Positions 34,354 through 45,463 of a stretch of 64,000 nucleotides of DNA are shown in pieces (within the stretch, counting starts at the first letter, position 1; each line of letters starts with the position of its first letter). This DNA is from Pseudomonas sp. GR 6-02 (GTDB lineage: Bacteria > Pseudomonadota > Gammaproteobacteria > Pseudomonadales > Pseudomonadaceae), in contig NZ_CP011567.1 of the NCBI RefSeq assembly GCF_001655615.1, forward strand, positions 496,001 to 560,000, in the 5' to 3' direction. The notes beneath the pieces were generated by a model, which saw only the letters and a list, made by a program, of their open reading frames with translations, ran no database searches and had not been told where the DNA came from. The position numbers and the translations under genes are program-made.

Positions 34354-35319
34354 CTATCGTGCTGCCTTGCGCGGCACGATTCTTTTCAGCAGTTGCTTCG
34401 CCTTCCCGCGTAACCGGGCCAGGCCCGAATCCTTCCCCGGTGGGGTCAAACCCTGCTGCCGCACCCAATCCTTCCAGCGAATCCGCTCATCCCTCACCAG
34501 CCAGCCTTCCTGCCGGGCAAAACTCTCTGCCAGATACAACCCGCGGGTACTTGCCGGGTACAGGTGATCCTTTTTCAGGGTATAGAGCTCGGCCATCGGC
34601 TGACCGTCCTGCAGTGGCATCAGGTACAAATCGGGACGTTTGCGATCGAGCCGGGCCACCAGTTGATCGCCCTCCAGCCGCTCGTCGACATGGAACAGGC
34701 TCAGGGATTTGGCTTCCTTGGGCACGTCCAGGCGCAAATCGTAAATCAATTGCAGCGAGGCTGTCGGCAAGTGCACGTAGGCCCGGGGACGTTCGATCAG
34801 CGGCATGTTCGCGCAGCGCACCGGCCGCGCCGAGCCGGAGAGTGGTGTCAGGCGAAACGGCAGGGCTTCGCGGTAATGCAGGGCTGCCGAGTAGGGCGCT
34901 GGCAGCCAGGTTTCGTTGAAGCGCCCGCTGAGCCAGCCCTCCGGGGTTTCCAGCAGGCACTCTTCGGCAATTTCCTGGGTCGCCGTGTGCAGCGGCAGGT
35001 TCAGCTCATGGGCCGGCACGTAGCCGGAGATCAGCTTGAGCACCACGTCGCCGCGATCCTGCCGACGCTGACGCACCAACACCCAGTAATCGCGATTCTG
35101 CCAATGCAGGGTCAGGCGCACCGAGACCCCAAGGTTCGCCAGCTCCAGGGCAAACCGCTCGCTGTCGGCCACCGTCACCGGACGGCGGCGTTGCAGGGTC
35201 TGGGAAAAATTCAACGGCATCCCGACGCTCTGATAACTCAAACCTTCGGGTGTGGCTTCGACGAACAGCGGCAGGGTCTTGAAGTTGCTCGGGTTCTTTC
35301 TGATCAGCGTACGCGGCAT
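34354..35319 (-). CDS. Conserved hypothetical protein with a Nudix-like stretch
   Basis: A 321-residue protein of unknown function, mostly beta-rich by eye and with no signal peptide. Residues at about 128-153 (GYVPAHELNLPLHTATQEIA, then EECLL) resemble a Nudix box: G, five residues, E, and further on QEIAEE in the place of REUxEE, but with a two-residue insertion and without the final Gly. This suggests a diverged Nudix hydrolase fold that may not be catalytic. The C-terminus is strongly basic. It is probably the last gene of a unit with the aldo/keto reductase (32-base gap). I recall homologs carrying the doubtful label metal ABC transporter ATPase; no ATPase motif is present. Confidence 0.6.
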   Translation of the reverse strand: MPRTLIRKNPSNFKTLPLFVEATPEGLSYQSVGMPLNFSQTLQRRRPVTVADSERFALELANLGVSVRLTLHWQNRDYWVLVRQRRQDRGDVVLKLISGYVPAHELNLPLHTATQEIAEECLLETPEGWLSGRFNETWLPAPYSAALHYREALPFRLTPLSGSARPVRCANMPLIERPRAYVHLPTASLQLIYDLRLDVPKEAKSLSLFHVDERLEGDQLVARLDRKRPDLYLMPLQDGQPMAELYTLKKDHLYPASTRGLYLAESFARQEGWLVRDERIRWKDWVRQQGLTPPGKDSGLARLRGKAKQLLKRIVPRKAAR

Positions 35320-35351
35320 GTCGGCTCCTGCTTAAGGCCGCGTGGGCGGCA

Positions 35352-36164
35352 TCAATGGCTACGAAGGACCTGGGCAACGGTCGCGACGTTATGGGCGAGG
35401 TGCAGCGGATTGATGGTCCCGACAATAGCACTGGCCACCCCCGGGTGTTCAAACAACAATTCGAAGCTGGCACGCACCGGATCAACGCCCGGGCTCAGGC
35501 ACACATGGCCGCTGGCCAGGGCCTTTTTGACCAGGATCGCTTTGCCGTGAGCAGCAGCATAGTCAATGACTGGCTTCTCGTTCTGTTCGTTCAGATTGTA
35601 GGTGACCATTGCGCAATCACCTTGTTCCAGAGCCTTCAAGCCGCCTTCGACGGTTTTACCGGAAAAACCGAAACCGCGAATCTTGCCTTCGCGCTTGAGC
35701 TCGGCAAGGGTCGCATAGACCTCACTGTCGTTGAGGATCGCCAGGTCGTTGCCGTCGGAATGCACCAGCACCAGATCGATAAAGTCCGTTTCCAGGCGTT
35801 GCAGGCTGCGCTCCACTGAGAGCCGGGTATGCGCGGCGCTGAAATCATGGCGGGACTGACCGTCGGCGAACTCTTCACCGACCTTGCTGACGATTACCCA
35901 GTCCTGACGCTGACCACGCAGCAACGGGCCGAGACGCTCTTCGCTGCGGCCATAGGCCGGGGCGGTGTCGATCAGGTTGATGCCCAGGTCGCGCGCGAGT
36001 TTGAGCAGCCTGCGGGCTTCGTCGTCGCCGGGGATCTGAAAGCCGTTGGGGTATTTCACCCCTTGATCGCGGCCAAGTTTCACTGTGCCCAGGCCCAGGG
36101 GCGATACCAGCAGGCCGGTGCTGCCCAGCGGACGATGCAGGTCATGCAGGGTCGGTTGGCTCAT
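35352..36164 (-). CDS. Aldo/keto reductase
   Basis: A 270-residue NADPH-dependent oxidoreductase of the aldo/keto reductase superfamily. It has the N-terminal strand LGTVKLGRDQG, the catalytic NLIDTAPAYGRSEERLG near residue 52 (Asp and Tyr of the tetrad), VIVSKVG (Lys) and VLVHSDG (His, in the position of the conserved WHxPD-type motif). It is shorter than the typical 310 residues. The substrate is unknown. ATG at 36164 overlaps the stop of the upstream FAD oxidoreductase (ATGA), so the two are coupled. This pair is next to the SMR exporter in PAO1 as well. Confidence 0.85.
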   Translation of the reverse strand: MSQPTLHDLHRPLGSTGLLVSPLGLGTVKLGRDQGVKYPNGFQIPGDDEARRLLKLARDLGINLIDTAPAYGRSEERLGPLLRGQRQDWVIVSKVGEEFADGQSRHDFSAAHTRLSVERSLQRLETDFIDLVLVHSDGNDLAILNDSEVYATLAELKREGKIRGFGFSGKTVEGGLKALEQGDCAMVTYNLNEQNEKPVIDYAAAHGKAILVKKALASGHVCLSPGVDPVRASFELLFEHPGVASAIVGTINPLHLAHNVATVAQVLRSH

Positions 36165-37336
36165 GGCAGCAGTTGCTCCCAGGCAGGGGTCCCTATCGGC
36201 GGTTTCGGCAGTTCCGGCAGCGTGGCCGGATGGCTCGGCTGAATACCGTCGCGTTGCAGTGTGGCGAAGACGCGGTCGGCGAAGTCCGGTGCCAGGGCCA
36301 GTTTGGTCGGCCAGCCCACCAGCAGACGATTCTTCTCGGCGAGGAAGGCGTTGTCCGGGCGGGTCAAGCCCGATTGCAGCGGCTCGGCGCGTTCGACCCG
36401 CAAGGTCGCCCACTGTGCGGTGCTCAGGTCGATCCACGGCAGAAGTTGGCCCAGTTCTTTCTGGGCGGCGGCAATTTGCGCGGCTGGCTCGCGGGCCACG
36501 CCTTCGGCTTCGGCGATGTCCCCGCCCACGTACCAGACCCACTGGCCATCGGCGGCCGGGTGAGTGGTCACAGTGACGCGCGGCTTCGGCCCGCCGCCCA
36601 GGCAGTGGGCGTACAGCGGTTTGAGGCTCGGGCCTTTGACGATGATCATGTGCAGGGGGCGGCGCTGCATGGCCGGTTGGCTCAGGCCCAGCGCGGTCAG
36701 CAGGTCAGCGGTGCCGGCACCGGCACTGAGAACGATGCGCTGGGCGCGGATTTCGCGTTCGTCGACTTTCAAACCGACCAGTTCACCATTCTCCAGCAGC
36801 GGTTCGATGTGCTGACCGGCCAGCAGGCCGTCGCCAGCCAGGTCGGCCAGGCGCTGGATCAGGCTCGGCACGTCGACCACCAGTTCCGTCAGGCGATAGA
36901 CCTTGCCCTTGAAGCGCTTGTCTTGCAGCGCTGGCGGCAGTTGATCGCCTTTGACCTGATCGACCCGCCCGCGCACGGCTTTGCTGGCGAAAAAGCTGGT
37001 GAGGTTGCCAGCGAGGGTGCCGGGGGACCAGAGGTAATGGGCATCGGACAATACGCGCACGCCGGACAGGTCCAGTTCGCCGTCGCCGGCCAGTGCTTCA
37101 CGCCAGCGACGCGGCATGTCGGCAATGGCTTCCGAGGCGCCGGTCAGGGCACCGTGCAACGCGTATTTGGCACCGCCGTGGATGATGCCCTGGGACTTCA
37201 GGCTTTGCCCGCCACCGAGACTGGCGCTTTCCACCAGCACGGTCGAGAAACCCTGGCGGCGCAGGCGTGCATTCAGCCAGAGGCCGGCGACACCAGCGCC
37301 GACAATCAGAACGTCGGTGGAAATAACGGATGGCAT
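36161..37336 (-). CDS. FAD-dependent oxidoreductase (DAO family)
   Basis: A 391-residue flavoprotein with an N-terminal dinucleotide fold (VLIVGAGVAGLWLNARLRRQG, residues about 8-28) and the FAD-binding strand LVESASLGG. The second conserved region is IVLSAGAGTADLL near residue 205, as in D-amino-acid-oxidase-like enzymes that oxidise amines or glycerol phosphate. Substrate not determinable. It is the first gene of the three-gene minus-strand unit FAD oxidoreductase, aldo/keto reductase and Nudix-like protein. Confidence 0.85.
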   Translation of the reverse strand: MPSVISTDVLIVGAGVAGLWLNARLRRQGFSTVLVESASLGGGQSLKSQGIIHGGAKYALHGALTGASEAIADMPRRWREALAGDGELDLSGVRVLSDAHYLWSPGTLAGNLTSFFASKAVRGRVDQVKGDQLPPALQDKRFKGKVYRLTELVVDVPSLIQRLADLAGDGLLAGQHIEPLLENGELVGLKVDEREIRAQRIVLSAGAGTADLLTALGLSQPAMQRRPLHMIIVKGPSLKPLYAHCLGGGPKPRVTVTTHPAADGQWVWYVGGDIAEAEGVAREPAAQIAAAQKELGQLLPWIDLSTAQWATLRVERAEPLQSGLTRPDNAFLAEKNRLLVGWPTKLALAPDFADRVFATLQRDGIQPSHPATLPELPKPPIGTPAWEQLLP

Positions 37337-37425
37337 GCAGCGACCTCAGTGTTCAAGACGAGGGCGCAGTATACAGACTCGATGCGCAGGAGATTTGTTG
37401 GTGATCAATAGAGCGGATGCAAAAC

Positions 37426-37456
37426 CTGTGGGAGCGGCGGTGCGGTGCTCCCACAG
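37426..37456. terminator. Hairpin after the SMR exporter gene
   Basis: CTGTGGGAGC (37426-37435) pairs with GCTCCCACAG (37447-37456) over 11 bases. It lies 19 bases downstream of the SMR stop (minus strand) and upstream of the FAD oxidoreductase. The arm resembles a widespread Pseudomonas intergenic repeat (TGTGGGAGC). Confidence 0.55.
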
Positions 37457-37475
37457 TAAGATAGTGCTTCGGGTT

Positions 37476-37808
37476 TTAATGTCCCGCAGTCTTGGAGAAC
37501 AGCTGAATAACCACGACGCCCAGCACAATCAGCGCCATCCCCAGCATTGCCGGCACATCCAGTTTCTGCCCGTAGATAAACAGCGCCGCGACGCTGACCA
37601 TCACGATGCCCATGCCGGCCCACACCGCGTAGGCCACGCCGACCGGAACGCTGCGCACCACCAGGGTCAGCATCCCGAAAGCAATGCCGTAACCGACGAT
37701 GACCAGCAGCAGCGGCAGTGGCGTGCTGATACCCTTGACCGCTTTCATCGAAACGGTGGCGATCACTTCGGCGCAGATGGCAATGGCGAGGTAGTAGTAA
37801 GCGGTCAT
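37476..37808 (-). CDS. Small multidrug resistance (SMR) family exporter
   Basis: A 110-residue membrane protein with four helices, the typical SMR size. It has the essential membrane Glu in AICAEVIAT (E14 position), GYGIAFGMLTLVVRSVPVG in helix 2 and YAVWAGMGIV in helix 3. SMR proteins act as dimers to exchange protons for cationic drugs, or for guanidinium in the Gdx subgroup. The AVWAG(M/L)G pattern with MKAV in helix 1 favours the EmrE-type drug group, but this is not decisive. It is divergent from the LysR gene 103 bases away, which may control it. Confidence 0.9.
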   Translation of the reverse strand: MTAYYYLAIAICAEVIATVSMKAVKGISTPLPLLLVIVGYGIAFGMLTLVVRSVPVGVAYAVWAGMGIVMVSVAALFIYGQKLDVPAMLGMALIVLGVVVIQLFSKTAGH

Positions 37809-37911
37809 GGGTCAATCCTCGTATGAAGTGTTACTTTCTGAGGTCGGCATTCTAGAGATCCGCCAGATGCGGTAAAGTCATTACCTATCTGTTCTGGAGA
37901 TGGGTTGAGCC

Positions 37912-38802
37912 ATGAATATGCAATGGAGTCTGGAACAGCTGCACTTGTTTGTCAGTGTCGCGGAACAACGTTCCTTTTCCGCGGTGGCGCGGGATCAGCG
38001 CAAGGCGCAGTCGGCGGTCAGCAGTTCGATTGCGCTGCTGGAAGAAGACCTGGGCGTCAGCCTGTTCGATCGCAGCAGTGGTCGCCAGCCGAAACTCACC
38101 GAAGCCGGCACCGCGCTGCTTGAAGAGGCGCGGGAAGTGCTGCGCCAATGTGAGCGCCTCAATGGCCGGGCACTGGCGATGATGCGCGGTCAGGAAGCGA
38201 GTTTGCGGGTGGCTCAGGACGAGGCAATGCCTTATCAGGCAGTGGTTGAAAGCTTCGAAGCCCTGGCCGAACAATTTCCCAGCCTCGAAGTGCAACTGAC
38301 CAGCGCTGCCCAGGGTGATGTCGCGCGCAAACTGGTGGAGCGTCGGGCCGACCTGGGCTTGCTGTTTTATCACGAGCAGATTCCCGAAGCCCTTGAGCGC
38401 CGAGTGCTGGGCAGCGTTGAAATGGTCACGGTGTGCGGCGTGGGGCATCCATTGGCGCAGCAGACGCAGGTCAATTGCCAGCAACTGGCGCAGCATCGAC
38501 AGCTGCTGATGTCCACGCAATCCAGCGTCTATCCCGGCAGTGAGCCGGCCAGCCCGCAGGTCTGGCGGGCCGACAGTTTCTATGTGATGGCCGAATGGGT
38601 GATGCGCGGCCTCGGCTGGGCCTGGTTGCCGCGCCACGTGGTGCAGTACCCGGCGTATCAGAATCTGATGGTCGAACTGACCAGCGAATGGACGCCGCCG
38701 GCATTGATTGTGGAGCTGGTCTGGCGCCGCGACGAGCCCCTCGGCCCGGCAGCCCGTTGGCTGGCGGAACGTTTTGCCGTGCACTTGCAGGCGATTGGCT
38801 AA
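37912..38802 (+). CDS. LysR-family transcriptional regulator
   Basis: A 296-residue regulator with an N-terminal winged helix-turn-helix (residues about 6-65: LHLFVSVAEQRSFSAVARDQ, then SAVSSSIALLEEDLGVSLFDR) and a C-terminal effector-binding domain (from about 95). LysR proteins usually regulate a divergent gene, here the SMR exporter. The ligand is unknown. The following waaA gene starts 22 bases after its stop. Confidence 0.9.
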   Translation: MNMQWSLEQLHLFVSVAEQRSFSAVARDQRKAQSAVSSSIALLEEDLGVSLFDRSSGRQPKLTEAGTALLEEAREVLRQCERLNGRALAMMRGQEASLRVAQDEAMPYQAVVESFEALAEQFPSLEVQLTSAAQGDVARKLVERRADLGLLFYHEQIPEALERRVLGSVEMVTVCGVGHPLAQQTQVNCQQLAQHRQLLMSTQSSVYPGSEPASPQVWRADSFYVMAEWVMRGLGWAWLPRHVVQYPAYQNLMVELTSEWTPPALIVELVWRRDEPLGPAARWLAERFAVHLQAIG

Positions 38803-38824
38803 AAAACCGATAAACTCCGCCGCC

Positions 38825-40102
38825 ATGAATAGAACCCTCTACACCGCGCTGTTTTACCTGGGGCTGCCATTGGTAGCGATTCGGCTTTGGCTGCGGGCGC
38901 GCAAGGCGCCGGCTTACGCCAAACGCATTGGCGAGCGTTTCTCCCTCGCGCTACCGGCGATGAAGCCGGACGGCCTTTGGGTGCACGCGGTGTCGGTAGG
39001 CGAAAGCATCGCCGCGGCGCCGATGATCCGTGCCTTGCTGCAGCGATATCCGACGCTGCCGATCACCGTCACCTGCATGACCCCGACCGGGTCTGAGCGC
39101 ATCCAGGCGCTGTTTGCCAACGAGCCGCGCATCCAGCACTGCTATTTGCCTTATGACTTGCCTTGCGCTGCGGCGCGATTCCTTGATCGGGCCCGGCCGA
39201 AACTGGCAGTGATCATGGAAACCGAACTCTGGCCCAACCATATCCATCAGTGCGCCAAGCGTGGAATTCCCGTGGCCCTGGCTAATGCGCGACTGTCTGA
39301 GCGCTCGGCCAAAGGTTATGGCCGCTTCCATAACCTGACCCGGCCGATGCTCGCCGAGATGAGCCTGTTCGCAGTGCAGACCGAAGCCGAGGCGCAGCGT
39401 TTCCGCGATTTGGGCGCGCGCCCGGAAACGGTTGAAGTGACCGGTTCGATCAAGTTCGACCTGACTATCGATCCGCAACTGCTGCAGCGTGCTGCCGAGC
39501 TGCGCGGGCAATGGCAGGCGCAGGATCGCCCGGTGTGGATCGCCGCGAGCACCCATGAAGGTGAAGACGAAGTGGTGCTCGATGCCCATCGTCGGCTGTT
39601 GGCCAATCATCCCGATGCCTTGTTGATTCTGGTACCGCGTCATCCGGAGCGCTTCAACCCGGTGTTTGAGTTGTGCCGGCAAAAAGGTTTCACCACGGTG
39701 CGGCGTTCGACGGGCGAGCCGGTGACCGCAGATACTTCGGTGTTGCTGGGCGACACCATGGGCGAGTTGCTGTTTCTCTACGCCTTGGCCGACAGCGCTT
39801 TCGTCGGCGGCAGCCTGGTGCCCAATGGTGGCCATAACCTGCTGGAACCGGCGGCCTTGGCCAAACCGGTGCTCAGTGGGCCGCACCTGTTCAACTTCCT
39901 CGAAATCGCCGCGCAGTTGCGCAGCGCCGGGGCGCTGGCCGAGGTCGACGATGCTGAAGGCCTGGCACTGGCGGTGCAGCGGCTGTTTGAACTGCCGCGC
40001 GATGCACAGCGGATGGCGGAGGCGGGGCTGAAGGTAATGCGCACCAATCAGGGTGCGTTGCAGCGGTTGCTGGATGGGTTGGGCAGGTTGATCGAGCGGT
40101 AG
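38825..40102 (+). CDS. waaA: Kdo transferase
   Basis: It adds Kdo residues to lipid IVA, the step before core heptose addition. The 425-residue GT30 protein has an N-terminal membrane anchor (TLYTALFYLGLPLVAIRLWL), the conserved LWVHAVSVGESIAA near residue 52 with the catalytic Glu, METELWPNHI near 133, and the C-terminal FVGGSLVPNGGHNLLEPAAL near 325. The ATG at 38825 fits the usual N-terminus; an open frame extends further upstream inside the LysR gene but is not needed. A bidirectional terminator follows. Confidence 0.95.
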   Translation: MNRTLYTALFYLGLPLVAIRLWLRARKAPAYAKRIGERFSLALPAMKPDGLWVHAVSVGESIAAAPMIRALLQRYPTLPITVTCMTPTGSERIQALFANEPRIQHCYLPYDLPCAAARFLDRARPKLAVIMETELWPNHIHQCAKRGIPVALANARLSERSAKGYGRFHNLTRPMLAEMSLFAVQTEAEAQRFRDLGARPETVEVTGSIKFDLTIDPQLLQRAAELRGQWQAQDRPVWIAASTHEGEDEVVLDAHRRLLANHPDALLILVPRHPERFNPVFELCRQKGFTTVRRSTGEPVTADTSVLLGDTMGELLFLYALADSAFVGGSLVPNGGHNLLEPAALAKPVLSGPHLFNFLEIAAQLRSAGALAEVDDAEGLALAVQRLFELPRDAQRMAEAGLKVMRTNQGALQRLLDGLGRLIER

Positions 40103-40120
40103 ACCGAGTCGCGCGAACAA

Positions 40121-40163
40121 AAAAGATCGTCCGAACGCGGCCCGAGCCTTCGGACGATCTTTT
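40121..40163. terminator. Bidirectional terminator between waaA and the TolC-family gene
   Basis: A perfect 15-bp stem: AAAAGATCGTCCGAA (40121-40135) and TTCGGACGATCTTTT (40149-40163) over a 13-base loop. T runs lie on both sides, so it can end transcripts of both convergent genes. Confidence 0.92.
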
Positions 40164-40168
40164 GCTGT

Positions 40169-41602
40169 TTAAGGCCTCGCTTTCAACTGCTCCGCCGCAG
40201 CCTTCGCCAGATCTGGTGGCAAGAAGTCCTTGTCCGGGTTGTAGTCGGCTTTGAGATAACGGGTCAGGTCCTGCAAGTCCCCCGGGTTCAAGGTGCCGGC
40301 GGCCTGCTTCAGGCGCAGGTTGTCGAGGATGTAGTCGTAGCGCGTGTTGTTGTAGTTGCGCACCGAGGTGTACAGCTGACGCTGGGCATCGAGCACGTCG
40401 ACGATGTTGCGTGTCCCCACCTGATAACCGATTTCGGTCGCTTCCACCGCGCTCTGGTTGGAAATGATCGACTGCCGACGCGCCTGCACCTGCTCGACGT
40501 CGGTGTTCACGGCGCGGTGCAGGTTACGGGTGTTTTCCACGACCTGGCGACGCAGCGCTTCGCGTTGTTGCTCGGTCTGATCCAGCCGTGAGTAAGACTC
40601 ACGCACCTGGGAACTGGTGAGCCCGCCGCTGTAGATCGGAATGCTCAATTGCAGGCCGACAGTGCGCTGCTCGACATCGCCGCCGTAATGCACGCCGGTC
40701 GCGCTCGGGTTGGTAAAACCGAGGGCGTCGTTGTCACCTTTCCTGTATTGCGCGACCGCATCCAGGGTGGGGGCATGCCCGGCCTTGCGCTGCTTGAGGG
40801 TTTCTTCGGCGGCGCTCACCGCGTAGTTGCTGGCCAGCAGATTGAGGTTCTGCTTGGCGGCGGTGTCGACCCAAGCCTTGGCGTCGTTCGGTGCCGGCGG
40901 CAGGATCGGCAAGGTGTGGACGATGCCCTGGATCGAGTTGTACTGGCGGTTGGTCAGGGTGATCAGCGCTTCGAACGCGTCATCCACCTGACGCTGGGCG
41001 ACAATTCGGTTGGCCCGCGCGGTGTCGTAACTGGCCTGGGATTGCAGCACATCGGTCTTGTCCGACAGGCCGACGTCGAAGCGCTCGTTGGACTGGTCGA
41101 GCTGGCGTTTGAAGGCTGCTTCTTCGGCCTTGGTCGAGGCCAGGTTGTCCTGGCTGCGCAGTACGTTGAAGTAGCTTTCGGCGCTTTGCAGGATCAAGTT
41201 TTGTTCAGTGGCCGAGAGTTGCAAGGCGGCCTGTTCGTTGACGTCCTTGGCGGCCTGGAACTGGAACCAGCGGTCGGCGCGGAAAATCGGTTGCGACAAG
41301 GTCGCCTGATACACCGTGCCGCTGCGGTTCGAGGTCACCGATGGTTGATCGAGCGCGGTGCGGGTGTCGTTCATGTTGGCACCGGCCGACAGGTTGGGCA
41401 GCAACCCGGCGCGGGCCTGGGGCACGACTTCCTTCTGGGCGCCGTACTGGGCGCGGGCGGCGGCGATATCGGCGTTGTTATCCACCGCTTCCTGATAGAC
41501 GCTGACCAGGTCGGTCTTGGTCGATAAGGGCGCTTCTGCTGCCCAGGCCATTCCATTGGACGCACAAGACACGGCAAGGGCCAGTGAGAGTTTGCGCAGC
41601 AT
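40169..41602 (-). CDS. TolC-family outer membrane efflux channel
   Basis: A 477-residue outer membrane protein with a signal peptide (cleavage likely after SNGMAWA, residue 22) and two copies of the outer membrane efflux repeat (about 30-230 and 245-440). Typical features are LSQPIFRADRWFQFQAAK, YFNVLRSQDNLAS, and the second-repeat LQLSIPIYSGGLTSSQVRES with YQVGTRNIVDVLDAQRQLY. It forms the trimeric channel for type I secretion or drug efflux systems. No pump or adaptor gene is next to it. It matches the position of the PAO1 TolC homolog PA4974 (OpmH, as I recall). Confidence 0.93.
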   Translation of the reverse strand: MLRKLSLALAVSCASNGMAWAAEAPLSTKTDLVSVYQEAVDNNADIAAARAQYGAQKEVVPQARAGLLPNLSAGANMNDTRTALDQPSVTSNRSGTVYQATLSQPIFRADRWFQFQAAKDVNEQAALQLSATEQNLILQSAESYFNVLRSQDNLASTKAEEAAFKRQLDQSNERFDVGLSDKTDVLQSQASYDTARANRIVAQRQVDDAFEALITLTNRQYNSIQGIVHTLPILPPAPNDAKAWVDTAAKQNLNLLASNYAVSAAEETLKQRKAGHAPTLDAVAQYRKGDNDALGFTNPSATGVHYGGDVEQRTVGLQLSIPIYSGGLTSSQVRESYSRLDQTEQQREALRRQVVENTRNLHRAVNTDVEQVQARRQSIISNQSAVEATEIGYQVGTRNIVDVLDAQRQLYTSVRNYNNTRYDYILDNLRLKQAAGTLNPGDLQDLTRYLKADYNPDKDFLPPDLAKAAAEQLKARP

Positions 41603-41798
41603 GAGGCCATCCCTAAAAAATTATGCTGATAATTTGAACGCCAAGGCTACGGCGCGGCGCCCTGCAGCGTCAAGGCGCGGCGCGGCGTAGCGAGTGTAGA
41701 TGCACGCAGGCATCGCAACAATCCGCTGATTGCGCCATTCATCATGGTGTTTACCGTGGTGTTGGCGTTCTTTGCCGGTTATGTCTAGACTGGCCGGG

Positions 41799-43957
<2,159 letters not shown>

Positions 43958-43991
43958 TCTGACCGGCGCACTCGGGTGCGCCGCTTACCCT

Positions 43992-44124
43992 TGTGGCGAG
44001 GGAGCTTGCTCCCGCTCGGCTGTGAAGCAGTCGTAAAATCGGTAATCGCAACCTGACTGTCAGACCGCGGTGACTTGTTTTGGGTCTGCTTCGCAGACCA
44101 GCGGGAGCAAGCTCCCTCGCCACA
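43992..44124. repeat. REPIN (paired REP palindromes), copy 3
   Basis: 133 bases, bounded by TGTGGCGAGGGAGCTTGCTC and its inverted copy ending CTCCCTCGCCACA. The inner hairpins are GGCTGTGAAGCAGTC and GTCTGCTTCGCAGAC. It has almost the same ends as copy 1. It lies between thiC and cytX. Confidence 0.85.
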
Positions 44125-44170
44125 AAGGGTGGTCAACACCACAACACATGTTCCTCTGAGATAACACCCT

Positions 44171-45463
44171 TTGAGCATTCAACCCAGCACTTACTCCCCG
44201 GATACCGCCGTGCCGACCGACAAGCGCGTCTTCGGCGGTCGGGATCTGTTTTCCCTGTGGTTCTCCCTCGGCATCGGCCTGATGGTATTGCAGACCGGCG
44301 CGCTGCTCGCACCGGGTCTGGGCCTGTCCGGTTCATTGCTGGCGATTTTTCTCGGCACGCTGGTCGGCGTGCTGTTGCTGGCCGCTGTCGGCGTGATCGG
44401 CAGTGACACCGGCCTGTCATCGATGGCCGCGCTCAAACTCAGCCTCGGTGCAAAAGGCGCGAGCCTTCCGGCGGTGCTGAACCTGCTGCAACTGATCGGT
44501 TGGGGTTCGTTCGAAATCATCGTGATGCGCGACGCCGCCAGCCTGCTCGGCGCCCGTGCATTCAGCGAAGGCAGCCTGTGGTCGAACCCGCTGCTATGGA
44601 CGCTGTTCTTCGGTGCACTGGCGACTTTGCTGGCGGTCAGCGGTCCGCTGACCTTCGTGCGCAAGATCCTGCGCAAGTGGGGCATCTGGCTGTTGCTGGC
44701 CGCGTGCATCTGGCTGACCTGGAACCTGTTCGCCAAGGCCGACCTGGCGGCGTTGTGGGCGCAGGCCGGTGATGGTTCGATGCCGTTCGCCGTGGGCTTC
44801 GACATTGCGATCGCGATGCCGCTGTCCTGGCTGCCGCTGATTGCCGACTACTCGCGCTTCGGCAAGCGTGCGAAGAATGTGTTCGGCGGTACGGCGCTGG
44901 GTTTCTTTATCGGTAACTTCTGGCTGATGAGCCTGGGCGTGGCGTATACCCTGGCGTTCGCGCCGAGTGGTGAAGTGAATGCCTTGCTGCTGGCGCTGGC
45001 CGGTGCGGGCCTGGGGATTCCGTTGCTGCTGATTCTGTTGGATGAATCAGAAAATGCCTTTGCCGATATTCATTCGGCGGCGGTGTCCAGCGGGATTCTG
45101 CTGCGCTTGAAAGTCGAGCATCTGGCCCTGGCCATCGGCGTGATCTGCACACTGATCGCTTGCCTGGCGCCATTGGCCCAGTACCAGAATTTCCTGCTGT
45201 TGATCGGTTCGGTGTTTGCGCCGCTGTTCGGCGTGGTGCTGGTGGATCACTTCATCCTGCGCAAACGCAGTGCCCGTGTGGCATCGGCTGCCTTGCGCTG
45301 GCCGGCGTTGCTCGCCTGGCTGGGCGGGGTGAGCACTTATCACTTGCTGGCCAATCTCTATCCGGACATCGGCGCAACCCTGCCGTCGCTGGTATTGGCA
45401 GGGCTGCTGCAACTGGTGCTTGGTCGAGCCTTCAGCTACGGCCGGGAAACAGCTCAGGCTTGA
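44171..45463 (+). CDS. cytX: Putative hydroxymethylpyrimidine transporter CytX
   Basis: A 430-residue NCS1-family permease with about 12 membrane helices (from SLWFSLGIGLMVLQTGALLA to LVLAGLLQLVLGRAF). NCS1 motifs include GSFEIIVMRDAASLLG and the ADYSRFGKRAKN segment near residue 225. The CytX subgroup is tied to thiamine genes and is thought to import the hydroxymethylpyrimidine precursor, which fits its place after thiC. The start is TTG at 44171 with GAGATAA upstream; this is a tentative choice. It has no riboswitch of its own, and the REPIN separates it from thiC. Confidence 0.85.
   Translation: MSIQPSTYSPDTAVPTDKRVFGGRDLFSLWFSLGIGLMVLQTGALLAPGLGLSGSLLAIFLGTLVGVLLLAAVGVIGSDTGLSSMAALKLSLGAKGASLPAVLNLLQLIGWGSFEIIVMRDAASLLGARAFSEGSLWSNPLLWTLFFGALATLLAVSGPLTFVRKILRKWGIWLLLAACIWLTWNLFAKADLAALWAQAGDGSMPFAVGFDIAIAMPLSWLPLIADYSRFGKRAKNVFGGTALGFFIGNFWLMSLGVAYTLAFAPSGEVNALLLALAGAGLGIPLLLILLDESENAFADIHSAAVSSGILLRLKVEHLALAIGVICTLIACLAPLAQYQNFLLLIGSVFAPLFGVVLVDHFILRKRSARVASAALRWPALLAWLGGVSTYHLLANLYPDIGATLPSLVLAGLLQLVLGRAFSYGRETAQA

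Noticed and set aside
34196..34960. Plus-strand frames overlapping the REPIN and the 34354 gene
   Set aside because: They depend on the REPIN and the antisense of the Nudix-like gene; no ribosome site.
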